NCBI GenBank assembly: GCA_963725655.1
Contig: CAVRYY010000003.1
Coordinates: 248,001 to 312,000, forward strand
Source: CAVRXT01 sp963725655
Lineage (GTDB): Bacteria; Acidobacteriota; Terriglobia; Acidiferrales; UBA7541
Reading direction: 5' to 3'
Length of the DNA: 64,000 nt
Positions 1 to 7,608 of this stretch are shown in pieces; the stretch's first letter is position 1; each line of letters opens with the position of its first letter. The notes beneath the pieces are model-generated. The model was not told the DNA's origin, ran no database searches, and was given only the letters and a program-made list of their open reading frames with translations. The position numbers and the translations under genes are program-made.

Positions 1-1070
1 CAGTAATGGCACTTCTCATCATCGCCGATCGGTGAGTATGAGCTGATAAATCCACGTTGATTGACTCCAGTTTCCATATTCACGCCGGCGCACCCTGCGG
101 ACGCCAGAGTAAACATGAAATCAAGCACCCAGAGAGCGGAAGCAAACGCATCGCTCACTCCAGGCTTCCCACCGCCGGAAAACGAATTCGTCTCACAGAT
201 GCGGTAGGGCACACCGGAGGATTCGGAGGCGCGCCTCAGTTTCACAAGAATCCGATCTAGCTTAGGATCCGTGTTGAGAAGTTTCTCGATAGTACTCGTC
301 GGATTCTCGCCTTCGCGATAGTAGTGGTGAGTCAACAGCTTAATATCCTTGCCTTCTTCAGCGGCGAACCGTTCGACCCAGTCAGTCGCGTCCGCCGCGT
401 CAGGCCCGGCGAAAGGAGCGTTCGGGATGGCCTTCCGGAGCGCGTCGTGATAATGGCGATACTCGCGAATGTAGTCGTCATAACCATAATCAGGGGGACG
501 ATGACCCTCGTGGCGCGGAGGGCGGCTCGGAAACAGGTCCGGCTCATTGCCGATTTCAAAAGCGAGCAGATTCTGTTCCTCGGCCGCCATGACTGCCCTG
601 GCTTCCAGAACCGCGTTTTCGAGGGTGCCATTGCCGAGGTTTAGTCCCCAAATAAGTTTCCATCCCGTGGCGTCGATGAAAGTGCCGAGATCGCGCAACA
701 CGGCGTCGTTGACGACTGACCCTGCCTTCCCCTCAGGTGAAGAGAGAGGCTGCCCCATTGCTTGATACGTCGCGTAGTCCGAAGTATTCCCACCGACGCG
801 TATGACGCCGTTTTTTCCCAGCGTCTGGATAAGTTGGACGTAAACTGCATTCTGAGCGCTGAGTAGCCGGGGGCGCGCCGCCGAGGAAATCTCATAGCCG
901 AGCCCCATGAAGTCAGGCGGGATAACGGCCAGCGTCTGTGCAGGATCAATTGTGACATGAACCTCCGGCCCGCTCGAGACCGTTTCCAACGCTGCCGCGA
1001 AGCTCAATTGACTCGCGGCACCGCCCACCACACTCACAACGGCTTGCGTCAAGAACTTACGTCGGTCCAT
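1..1070 (-). CDS. GH79-type beta-glucuronidase/heparanase-like glycosidase, Tat-exported (partial, C-terminus beyond left edge)
   Basis: The minus-strand frame is open from an ATG at 1070 to the window edge (356 codons). The N-terminus MDRRKFLTQAVV is a twin-arginine signal, so export of a folded enzyme is likely. A TIM-barrel glycosidase is visible: the FEIGNEPD motif gives the presumed acid/base Glu176, and ICETNSFSGGG gives the presumed nucleophile Glu293. This pair and its spacing resemble the GH79 beta-glucuronidase of Acidobacterium capsulatum (known family member). It should remove glucuronate or related residues from plant or microbial glycans outside the cytoplasm. The C-terminal beta-domain is missing only because of the window boundary. 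GH79 against other clan GH-A families is inferred from motif context. No paired gene is visible; the next gene is divergent. Confidence 0.85.
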   Translation of the reverse strand, partial: MDRRKFLTQAVVSVVGGAASQLSFAAALETVSSGPEVHVTIDPAQTLAVIPPDFMGLGYEISSAARPRLLSAQNAVYVQLIQTLGKNGVIRVGGNTSDYATYQAMGQPLSSPEGKAGSVVNDAVLRDLGTFIDATGWKLIWGLNLGNGTLENAVLEARAVMAAEEQNLLAFEIGNEPDLFPSRPPRHEGHRPPDYGYDDYIREYRHYHDALRKAIPNAPFAGPDAADATDWVERFAAEEGKDIKLLTHHYYREGENPTSTIEKLLNTDPKLDRILVKLRRASESSGVPYRICETNSFSGGGKPGVSDAFASALWVLDFMFTLASAGCAGVNMETGVNQRGFISSYSPIGDDEKCHY

Positions 1071-1450
1071 CATTCCGCCTATATCCGAAGTTGGCGTTTG
1101 CGGCAATCACCGGGGTGCTCACTCGACCTTACATGCCCGGCTCAAGCACCCGTTTTCTTGACCACGATTCTGGACTTCATCGAGACTGGGTCGAAGCGGC
1201 AGTGTGTTCGGTTTCGTGCTCACGGCCAGCAACTTTACGCTGAAATCTTGCCGAGTTCCAGCGGGGGTTGCTTCCGGGCTATTGAAAGGAACTGCTTACC
1301 GTGACTCGCGCCGAAAACAGTGACTCGAAGCGTTGCCCCTTAACTCCTTTGTCGGTTCGGTGTAATGTTGACCATGATTCAAATTCTAAAACTGCGAACG
1401 CTGATCCCGCATCGAACCCGGAATTCTAAAGCTCCAGGAGGAGTATATCC
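1071..1450. other. Divergent intergenic region, no gene seen
   Basis: This 380-base gap separates the minus-strand GH79 gene from the plus-strand VOC gene and must hold both promoters. I see no RNA gene and no convincing -35/-10 pair. A strong Shine-Dalgarno (AGGAGGAG) lies just before 1451. Short open frames here lack ribosome binding sites. Confidence 0.5.
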
Positions 1451-1831
1451 ATGCTCGATGTAAGTAAGGCATTCAGCAGTTTTTCCGTGAACGATATTCA
1501 GAAGGCCAGGGAATTTTATGGCAGGACGCTGGGGCTCGAACTTTCCAGCGGTCCGGAAGGTACGCTGGTCGTGCCCCTTTCCGGTGGCACCAAGGTTTTG
1601 ATGTATCCTAAACCTAATCACCATCCCGCCACCTTCACGGTTCTGAATTTTCCCGTCGACAGCGTGGAAAAAACTGTGGATGAACTGAGCCGGCGTGGCG
1701 TACGATTTGAAATCTATAACGAACCCAACTTGAAGACTGATGAGCGCGGGATTTCTCGCGGGAATGGGCCGACGATCGCGTGGTTCAAGGATCCAGCCGG
1801 GAATATCTTGTCGGTACTGGAAGCTGCTTAA
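1451..1831 (+). CDS. VOC (glyoxalase/bleomycin resistance-like) family protein
   Basis: This 126-residue cytoplasmic protein has the two beta-alpha-beta-beta-beta modules of the vicinal oxygen chelate fold: FSVNDIQKAREFYGRTLGLEL at residues 11-31, and a second half ending in WFKDPAGNILSVLE, the usual VOC C-terminal signature. The size is typical of single-domain VOC proteins that dimerise. Substrate cannot be read from sequence; members include glyoxalases, dioxygenases and drug-binding proteins. The start is well set by AGGAGGAG eight bases upstream. It lies 71 bases before a secreted DUF1579 protein, and the two may be co-transcribed. Confidence 0.85.
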   Translation: MLDVSKAFSSFSVNDIQKAREFYGRTLGLELSSGPEGTLVVPLSGGTKVLMYPKPNHHPATFTVLNFPVDSVEKTVDELSRRGVRFEIYNEPNLKTDERGISRGNGPTIAWFKDPAGNILSVLEAA

Positions 1832-1902
1832 CGGATGGTTTCGCCCTTTCGGCTGGTCAGAAAAAACCGTAGCCGCGGATTTAAACGCCAAGGAGATCTC
1901 AC

Positions 1903-2460
1903 GTGAAACGAATCATTGGATTGGTTGCGGTTTGCGTCTTGCTGGCGGGAGTTTCGATGCGGGCGCAGGCTCCGCAAGGACCGCCGCAACCAGGACCAGA
2001 GGTGAAACGGCTCGCATATTTTGTGGGCAATTGGAAAGAAGAGGGGAAATCTACCGCGCACGGTATGGCCGGACCGGTGTCGTCCACTCAAAAGTGGGAA
2101 TGGGTGTCTGGAGGATTTTTTATTGTGGGTCATTCGGCCAACAAATCGCCCGTGGGTGATTTTAAGATCATGGCCGTATTGGGATATGACCCGGAAACAA
2201 AAATGTACACCTACAACGCATTCGACAGTTGGGGCGAACTGATCACGGCCAAAGGAAATGTCAACGGCGACACTTGGACTTGGATAACCGAGACGATGAT
2301 GCAAGGTAAGCCGATGAAGACGCGCTTGACCGAGAAGGAAGTTTCCAAGACGCAATACACACTCAAGTATGAATCGTCCACAGATGGCGGCAACACGTGG
2401 ACATCCGATATGGAATCGACGTTTACGAAGGTGACGGCTGCTGCGCCGGCAGCGAAATAA
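1903..2460 (+). CDS. Secreted DUF1579-like protein
   Basis: The 185-residue product begins with a Sec signal peptide (MKRIIGLVAVCVLLAGVSMRAQA, cleavage probably after AQA). The mature part carries LAYFVGNWKEEGKS at about residue 36-50, followed by alternating beta-strands, the pattern of DUF1579/lipocalin-like proteins whose N-terminal hallmark is a GxW in the first strand. Function of the family is unknown; a periplasmic small-ligand beta-barrel is plausible. The start is preceded by AAGGAGATCTCAC. The C-terminal tail (AAAPAAK) is low complexity. Family assignment is by pattern recognition only. Confidence 0.7.
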   Translation: MKRIIGLVAVCVLLAGVSMRAQAPQGPPQPGPEVKRLAYFVGNWKEEGKSTAHGMAGPVSSTQKWEWVSGGFFIVGHSANKSPVGDFKIMAVLGYDPETKMYTYNAFDSWGELITAKGNVNGDTWTWITETMMQGKPMKTRLTEKEVSKTQYTLKYESSTDGGNTWTSDMESTFTKVTAAAPAAK

Positions 2461-2676
2461 GAACTCGCGTTTGAACTTGGTCTGGTTCCTGCCAGATCAA
2501 AACACGGAGTGAGTGCCCGCTCGCCTGCGGTCCACCCGACGGTCTTATCAGAGACTGGGACGATCCCACCCGGCGGCAGTAGCCTTGCCGGGGAGGACGC
2601 CGCGGATACCGGCTCCAGCGGCAACTATGTGACTAAGGCCAGCGCGATCACAAAGCCTAACGCTGACGCGCCCGGT

Positions 2677-3129
2677 TTATTGCAACGCCGCATCGAGGAT
2701 CTTGGAAATATTTGGCTCCCCCGCTTCGCCGGATTCATTGTAGACCGCCGATTCCTGCTGGTCTGTGACGATGACGTGCGGAAGGTATTTCTTGTAGTAT
2801 TTTCGCACGATTTCCCGCTGCGCCGGGCTGCGCTTGCGGTCGAGATCGATGACCACAAAATTCACTCGGCCACGATATTTTTCATACAAGTTGACGGTGC
2901 GGCGCGCTTGTCTTTTGCAGTTGAAACTTCGTTCCGCGTAAATCACCACATAATTGGGCTTGCCCATCACCAAACCACTTCCCATGTCGCTTCCGGTTAT
3001 CAGCGGACCGTCGGGACGGTTGCTCCGGTAGTTCAGGTGTGAGTTGAGCTGCAAATCCTCGGCTGCTGGAGCAGTAGACGACAACAAGAAAACGCCCACC
3101 AGAAAAATCCCGGCGATGGTATTTCTCAT
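2677..3129 (-). CDS. Secreted thioredoxin-fold-like protein with a single active-site-region cysteine
   Basis: I start the gene at the ATG at 3129 rather than the longer frame at 3186, because AGAGGTGA sits directly upstream and the product (150 residues) then opens with a clean signal peptide (MRNTIAGIFLVGVFLLSSTAPAAA-like). The core YVVIYAERSFNCKRQARRTVNLYEKY followed by VNFVVIDLDR matches the beta-alpha-beta start of a thioredoxin fold, but where CxxC is expected there is only one cysteine (SFNCKR). It may therefore lack disulfide reductase activity. The later PHVIVTDQ segment fits the thioredoxin cis-Pro strand. The family has no name I can assign with certainty. Confidence 0.65.
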   Translation of the reverse strand: MRNTIAGIFLVGVFLLSSTAPAAEDLQLNSHLNYRSNRPDGPLITGSDMGSGLVMGKPNYVVIYAERSFNCKRQARRTVNLYEKYRGRVNFVVIDLDRKRSPAQREIVRKYYKKYLPHVIVTDQQESAVYNESGEAGEPNISKILDAALQ

Positions 3130-3373
3130 ACGCTCACCTCTTAAGAGCTCTTGGCTTCTGGCACTGACGATGCATGTAATGCCCACAAATCTCAGCCCAT
3201 GGGCTTTAGGTTGGGAGATAGTGCGCCAATCTACGCCCTTTTGTCACCACCCTTTGTAGCGGCCTGCACGGTACAGCCCAGGCGCGGTAAGATGGCATGC
3301 GGGGAGACAAAGTTTGGAGATGGAAAAGTGTCGCCCGCCGTGTCAATTCGCGGCTCGCTGGGAGATTGCACGC

Positions 3374-3760
3374 ATGGCAATACGGGTCCTCTTGGCCGAT
3401 GACGCCACGATCATGAGGCAATTGATTCGCGATCTGCTGCAGGCACGGCCCGAACTCGAGGTTGTCGGCGAGGCCGGCGATTTCGCTCAGACCATGCGGA
3501 TGGCCACCGAGCTAAAGCCACACGTCGTGGTTATGGACTTGCACATGCCCAGCGGAATCAGGACTACTCCCGCAGACATCAAGTCTGGCCTGGAATCCTG
3601 CGGATCAAAGCTGCTGGCCATTTCGATTTGGAACGACGAGGACAGCCGCTCTTTGGCCAGCGATTTCGGCGCCCTCAGCCTGCTCAACAAATTGGACCTA
3701 AGTGAAACGCTGGTTCCTGCCATTTTGCAGCTGGCTTTGCCCGACGCCGAGGCGAGTTAG
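3374..3760 (+). CDS. Stand-alone response-regulator receiver protein
   Basis: The start is the ATG at 3374 (MAIRVLLADDATIMRQLI); the longer frame from 3314 has no domain content. The 128-residue protein is a CheY-like receiver and nothing else: acidic pair in LLADDA (residues 8-9), phospho-acceptor Asp in VVVMDLHMPSG, Ser in LLAISIW at the Thr/Ser switch position, and the conserved Lys in LLNKLD. No DNA-binding or enzymatic output domain follows, so it should act by protein contact or in a phosphorelay. No histidine kinase is adjacent; the nearest in the window is 25 kb away, so the partner is unknown. Confidence 0.85.
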   Translation: MAIRVLLADDATIMRQLIRDLLQARPELEVVGEAGDFAQTMRMATELKPHVVVMDLHMPSGIRTTPADIKSGLESCGSKLLAISIWNDEDSRSLASDFGALSLLNKLDLSETLVPAILQLALPDAEAS

Positions 3761-4173
3761 ATGACTTGATCTTGGCCGGCGACTGCTTCGTCATCTTAAT
3801 TTTCGCAATGTACACCGTTCGATCCGGCCAGATGAGTGTTCCCTAGTATTGTTGAGCCCTGTCCAGGCGGCTACAGTCATCGACCGTATACAGTCGGATT
3901 TTCTGGATTGTACTCGTGCCCTGGCCCAAGTCAGCCGCTGAGGACTCGGTCTCTTCCGCGGCTGACCTGCTTTCGCATCGCCCGCCGGGTGAAACGATCC
4001 CCCTTGGCCTAAAGACCCCTACGGGAAATCTGGTCTCGCGGGTCCATCTTCCAACGGCGCACCTACCAATTTCAGTTTAGAATCTACATCCTTTCATGTA
4101 TCGACCCCCCGCAGACCCCATCGCTAGTATCCGAGATTCGCCCAAACTGGCGAATTCACAAGGAGAGACAACG
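3761..4173. other. Intergenic region with one long inverted repeat, no gene seen
   Basis: This 413-base gap lies between two plus-strand genes. Apart from the perfect 9-base inverted repeat listed separately I see no coding frame with a ribosome binding site, no tRNA and no repeat family. The DUF6496 gene start at 4174 is preceded by AAGGAGAG. Confidence 0.5.
3930..3966. other. Perfect 9-bp inverted repeat (possible hairpin)
   Basis: GTCAGCCGC at 3930-3938 is matched by GCGGCTGAC at 3958-3966 with a 19-base spacer. It lies 170 bases after the receiver gene. There is no T-run behind either arm, so a rho-independent terminator is not supported; a transcript-stabilising hairpin or protein-binding site is possible. 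Confidence 0.4.
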
Positions 4174-4356
4174 ATGGCGCGATATGGAAAGGCTGCGGCG
4201 AAGAGCGTTAAAAGCGCGATGCACCGCGAAAAGAGCGGGACGCTCCGGTCCGGCAAAGGTGGAAAGGGCGGCAAGGTGACCAGCCGCAAACAAGCCATTG
4301 CGATTGGACTTTCCGAAGCTCGCGAGAAAGGCGCTAAAGTCCCAAAGAAAAAGTAG
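4174..4356 (+). CDS. Small Lys/Arg-rich DUF6496-type protein
   Basis: The 60-residue product starts at the ATG at 4174, seven bases after AAGGAGAG, rather than at the upstream in-frame ATG at 4096. It begins MARYGKAAAKSVKSAMHREK, has a Gly/Lys-rich centre (GKGGKGGKV), then SRKQAIAIGLSEAREKGAKV and a KKK tail. The SRKQAIAIGLSEAR segment is the hallmark I associate with DUF6496-type small proteins. The high positive charge suggests nucleic-acid binding, but the function is unknown. The gene stands alone. Confidence 0.75.
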   Translation: MARYGKAAAKSVKSAMHREKSGTLRSGKGGKGGKVTSRKQAIAIGLSEAREKGAKVPKKK

Positions 4357-4407
4357 CTCGGCCCGCGGGCAACTCCTCATTGGCTGACGCAAGCGCCCAG
4401 CAGCCGG

Positions 4408-6069
4408 CTAATCCAAAGCGATGGCCAACTTCGTAACCGAAGCTGGCGGAAACGTGTAGGCGAGAACCTTGGCGTTTGCTTGCACGTTGTTTGTGGCCGG
4501 AACAATCGCGTCGCGCTGCTCGAAAGTATTGTGAGCATGGATGTCCGAGCTGGTCAGCGTAGTCGCGGTTCCGGAACCGAATCGGGTGCCCCGCATAGTG
4601 ATTTCCGCCGCACGCGCTTCGCTCACGTGCGGATTCACCACCGTAAGCACCAAATCCTTTCCGTGAATCGACGCGGAACCCTTCAGCCCCCAGAACGTAG
4701 CTGGCTTGCCGTCGCGTACATAGGAAACGTTGGGCGCGGAGAAATTCGCTCGTACCGCTTGCCCACCCTGGTGTGCCGCGTACATTCCGAATACGTGGCC
4801 CACCGGCGTAACGCAAAACCGGTCCTCATGCGCCAGATACAAGCTATTCAGGCAATTAATGAGTTGCGCGCATGCCGCCATCGCGATTTTTTCCGGGTGC
4901 CGGTTGAACGTGTCCAGCGTGGCTCCGCTGAACACTGCGTCGCGCAGGGTGATCATCTGCTCCAATTGGTCGTGCGGCGTGAGCTCGCTGCCCGGTTTAT
5001 ACCACGGGCCCCATTCATCCACTACCAACTTCACAAAGTGCTCCGGATCGTTCTCGCCCATGATTTGCCAGTGTCCCTCGATGAGCGATTCCATCACGTC
5101 GCCTTGGCGCAATAGTTCGTACCAATCCACCGCGTCGAATTTCAGCGCCTCACCCTTGCCTTCAAACCAATTGTTAGTGCGCCCGCGGCTCAAGTTCCAC
5201 GCGTAGTAATGCAGCGCCCAGCCGTAAACCGACCGCACCTCTTGTTTCCCTTTCCTCACCAGCTCTTCGAAGAATCCGCGCGTCCAATTCCAGGCGTCGT
5301 CGTTGGGTCCGGAACCGATGAGCGAAAGCTTCTGCCCGTAGCGCGGCGCCCACGTCGTGAATCGTCGAAACTCCGCGGCATATTCCTCCGGCGTGAAATT
5401 GCCACCGCATCCCCACGATTCGTTGCCCACTCCCCAGAACTTTACGTTAAACGGTTCGGCCGATCCGCCGGCCGCGCGCAAATCCGCCAGCGTCGTGCTG
5501 CCCGCGGGCGAATTGCAATATTCCACCCAGCGATAGAAATCTTCCGCGGGCAAGCTGCGCAGGTTGGCCGCAAGGTACGGTTCGCTGCCGATCAGTTTGC
5601 AGAATTGCGCAAACTCGTTCGTGCCGAATCGATTCGGGTCGTACTTGTGGCTGGCTTCGCCCCCGGGCTCTTCGGTGTCTGCCCAGAAATTGGTGCGGCG
5701 CGGCCGGCTGGTCGCCGGGCCCACACCGTCTTTCCAGTCGTAGCTATCCGCGAAACACCCGCCCGGATAGCGAATCACCGGCGCGTGAATCTTGCGCATC
5801 TCGTTGACCAGTTCGCGGCGGATCCCATGCACGTTCGGAATCTTGGAGTCCTCACCCACCCAGATACCGTCGTAAATCACCCCGCCCAGGTTCTCGGTGA
5901 AATGCCCGTAGATATTAGGGGAAATCGTTCCCAATACTTCTTCCGGAAGAATTTCGATGTGCGAATCGGTGGCATCGGCGGCGCGTGCCGGCAGGCAAGA
6001 ATATTTCGTGATCAGGGCTGCGGTAGCTCCCGCCAATCCATCGCGGATGAAATCCCGGCGTCGCAGCAT
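4408..6069 (-). CDS. Alpha-L-arabinofuranosidase, GH51, Tat-exported
   Basis: The 553-residue protein opens with a Tat signal (MLRRRDFIRDGLAGATAALI) and then a GH51 TIM barrel. The acid/base Glu217 lies in FWGVGNESWGCGG and the nucleophile Glu352 in VVDEWGPWY; the early GHFTENLGGVIYDGIWVG and the YPGGCFADSYDWKDGVGP motif are typical of the family. The C-terminal third has the beta-sandwich arabinofuranosidase C domain (ending SVTKLAIALD). It hydrolyses terminal non-reducing alpha-L-arabinofuranosyl links of arabinan or arabinoxylan, outside the cytoplasm. It is divided from the GH43 gene on the same strand by about 90 bases, so they probably belong to one arabinan-degrading group. Confidence 0.92.
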   Translation of the reverse strand: MLRRRDFIRDGLAGATAALITKYSCLPARAADATDSHIEILPEEVLGTISPNIYGHFTENLGGVIYDGIWVGEDSKIPNVHGIRRELVNEMRKIHAPVIRYPGGCFADSYDWKDGVGPATSRPRRTNFWADTEEPGGEASHKYDPNRFGTNEFAQFCKLIGSEPYLAANLRSLPAEDFYRWVEYCNSPAGSTTLADLRAAGGSAEPFNVKFWGVGNESWGCGGNFTPEEYAAEFRRFTTWAPRYGQKLSLIGSGPNDDAWNWTRGFFEELVRKGKQEVRSVYGWALHYYAWNLSRGRTNNWFEGKGEALKFDAVDWYELLRQGDVMESLIEGHWQIMGENDPEHFVKLVVDEWGPWYKPGSELTPHDQLEQMITLRDAVFSGATLDTFNRHPEKIAMAACAQLINCLNSLYLAHEDRFCVTPVGHVFGMYAAHQGGQAVRANFSAPNVSYVRDGKPATFWGLKGSASIHGKDLVLTVVNPHVSEARAAEITMRGTRFGSGTATTLTSSDIHAHNTFEQRDAIVPATNNVQANAKVLAYTFPPASVTKLAIALD

Positions 6070-6112
6070 GGGTGAATCCTCCGGCGCAAATGTAACTGCG
6101 CAAATAATAAAT

Positions 6113-6121
6113 GTTTACCCG
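6113..6121 (-). promoter_or_regulatory. Candidate operator half-site upstream of GH51
   Basis: The minus-strand CGGGTAAAC lies 44 bases upstream of the GH51 start. A near copy (CGAGTAAAC) lies 57 bases upstream of the neighbouring GH43 start on the same strand. GTAAAC is the kind of half-site used by LacI-family sugar regulators. The match is short, and no LacI gene is in the window. Confidence 0.3.
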
Positions 6122-6160
6122 CTTTTTGTCCGCAGCCCTTCGAAGACCGTAAAGGCTCCG

Positions 6161-7255
6161 CTACTTCGTCGCGGTAGTGTCGCCCTGCAACGCTACCTGC
6201 GGCCAATCCTTTTTCCAGCCAATCGTTGATATCTGCAGAGCGGGTTTTCCGGTTTGTGCGTCATACGCATGGAAGACCATGATGGTTTGATCTTTTCCCA
6301 CGTACAGCGATTCGCCGCCGGGGCCCAGCCAGCGCTGGTTTGGCGTCAGCACTTGAGTGCCGCCGCCTTCAGCCATCGACTTGCCGGTGGCGTCCAGGTA
6401 CGGACCGGTGATTTCCTTGGCGCGTCCGACCATGGTGCGGTAGGTGCTTTTGGTTCCGCGACAGCACAGATCCCATGACACAAACAAATAGTAGTAGTGC
6501 CAATGGTGAATGATGAACGGCGCTTCCACCGCTTCCCAGTCTGGAGGCAGCCCCGGAGGAGCGGGCGCCGCGTTCTGCGGCCGCTCCCGCGTGGCTAGCG
6601 AGTAGAGCTTCGAATCCTCAGACGATAGCTTTCCGCTAGCCGGATCGATGCGGCGCATCTTGATGCCGCCCCAGAAACTTCCAAATGCCAGCCAGGCTCG
6701 GCCGTGGGTATCGAAAGAAAGGTTCGGATCGATGGCGTTGAAGTCATCCTCCGCCATCGACTTCAGCACCAGGCCTTGATCCTCCCACTTGTAGTCCGGG
6801 CTGGCGGAGTCGAGCGTCTTGTTGGTAACCAGTGCGATGCCGGAAGTGTTTTTCCCGAACAGCGAATACGCGTAATACAAATGGAACGTCCCATTGAAAT
6901 AGGAAATATCGGGTGCCCACAATTCCTTGGTGCCGGGACTCTCTTTCCGAATCCACTCCGGGATTTCCGTGAAAACCTGGCCGCAATGCTTCCACTCCTG
7001 CAAATCTTTGGAGCACCGAATCGCCATGTGACCGTGGGGAGCAAGGCCAGTAGCGAACACGTACCAGGTGTCGCCGCCCTTGATCACCGACGGGTCGTGA
7101 GTGCCCTCAAAATCGCCGGAAAGCGTGAAAGCATGCGGATCGGAGGTTGCCGGGCGCGCGACCGTGGCAGCGCTCGCCATGGCCAGGCAAATTGCCGCGG
7201 TGGCAAAGAATGAAGTGGTAAGGAATGATGTCGTCTTGCTGTTCTGATAATTCAT
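6161..7255 (-). CDS. GH43 arabinan endo-1,5-alpha-L-arabinosidase-like enzyme, secreted
   Basis: The start at 7255 (MNYQNSKTTSFLTTSFFATAA) is chosen over the longer frame from 7432, because GAGGAA precedes it and a signal peptide follows (cleavage near ASA-ATVA). The 364-residue protein is a five-bladed beta-propeller glycosidase: catalytic base Asp54 in THDPSVI, pKa-modulating Asp176 in FNAIDPNLSF, and acid Glu244 in AVEAPFIIHH. LWAPDISYFNGTFHLYYAYS is a strong marker of the arabinanase group. It should cut alpha-1,5-arabinan internally, feeding oligomers to the flanking GH51 enzymes. Divergent from the next GH51 gene. Confidence 0.9.
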   Translation of the reverse strand: MNYQNSKTTSFLTTSFFATAAICLAMASAATVARPATSDPHAFTLSGDFEGTHDPSVIKGGDTWYVFATGLAPHGHMAIRCSKDLQEWKHCGQVFTEIPEWIRKESPGTKELWAPDISYFNGTFHLYYAYSLFGKNTSGIALVTNKTLDSASPDYKWEDQGLVLKSMAEDDFNAIDPNLSFDTHGRAWLAFGSFWGGIKMRRIDPASGKLSSEDSKLYSLATRERPQNAAPAPPGLPPDWEAVEAPFIIHHWHYYYLFVSWDLCCRGTKSTYRTMVGRAKEITGPYLDATGKSMAEGGGTQVLTPNQRWLGPGGESLYVGKDQTIMVFHAYDAQTGKPALQISTIGWKKDWPQVALQGDTTATK

Positions 7256-7608
7256 GGGTGTTCCTCTTCCGTGAAGAAACCGAGCATCTGCACGCGGGCC
7301 CGACGGAATACGTTTACTCGCCGAGCCCTGCAAACCTCGGCTGCCGTTTCCGTAGTTGTTAAAACTGGACCACCCGGCGACCCGAAATAACCATCGCCAT
7401 TTCCTTGTTCTGCGGCGCACATTATCGACCAACGCAGGGGATTGTCAATAGGTGCTTGGCGCGCCTCCGGGTCCTTATGCGCGAAACGTCCACCCGAGAA
7501 AACATTTTCTGCAAAATGGTTTTTGGACGGGAAGGGAGGGAGGAGTATGCTCAGCGCGGCAAGGCCGGCCGATTGTCATACGGCGTTGGGAATTGGAGAG
7601 GGATTCAA
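7256..7608. promoter_or_regulatory. Divergent control region between GH43 and GH51
   Basis: This 353-base gap lies between the minus-strand GH43 and the plus-strand GH51 gene and must carry both promoters. It holds the GTAAAC half-site listed separately and an A/T-rich patch around 7496-7530. No gene is seen; the in-frame extensions of both flanking genes into it lack ribosome binding sites. Confidence 0.5.
7312..7320 (-). promoter_or_regulatory. Candidate operator half-site upstream of GH43
   Basis: The minus-strand CGAGTAAACGTATTC resembles a partly palindromic LacI-family operator (GTAAACGT with a degraded second half). It is 57 bases upstream of the GH43 start and shares CGxGTAAAC with the site before the other minus-strand GH51 gene. 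Evidence is the shared motif only. Confidence 0.3.

Noticed and set aside
3930..3966. Rho-independent terminator after the receiver gene
   Set aside because: The 9-bp dyad has no T-run and is 170 bases from the stop, so I list it as an inverted repeat only.
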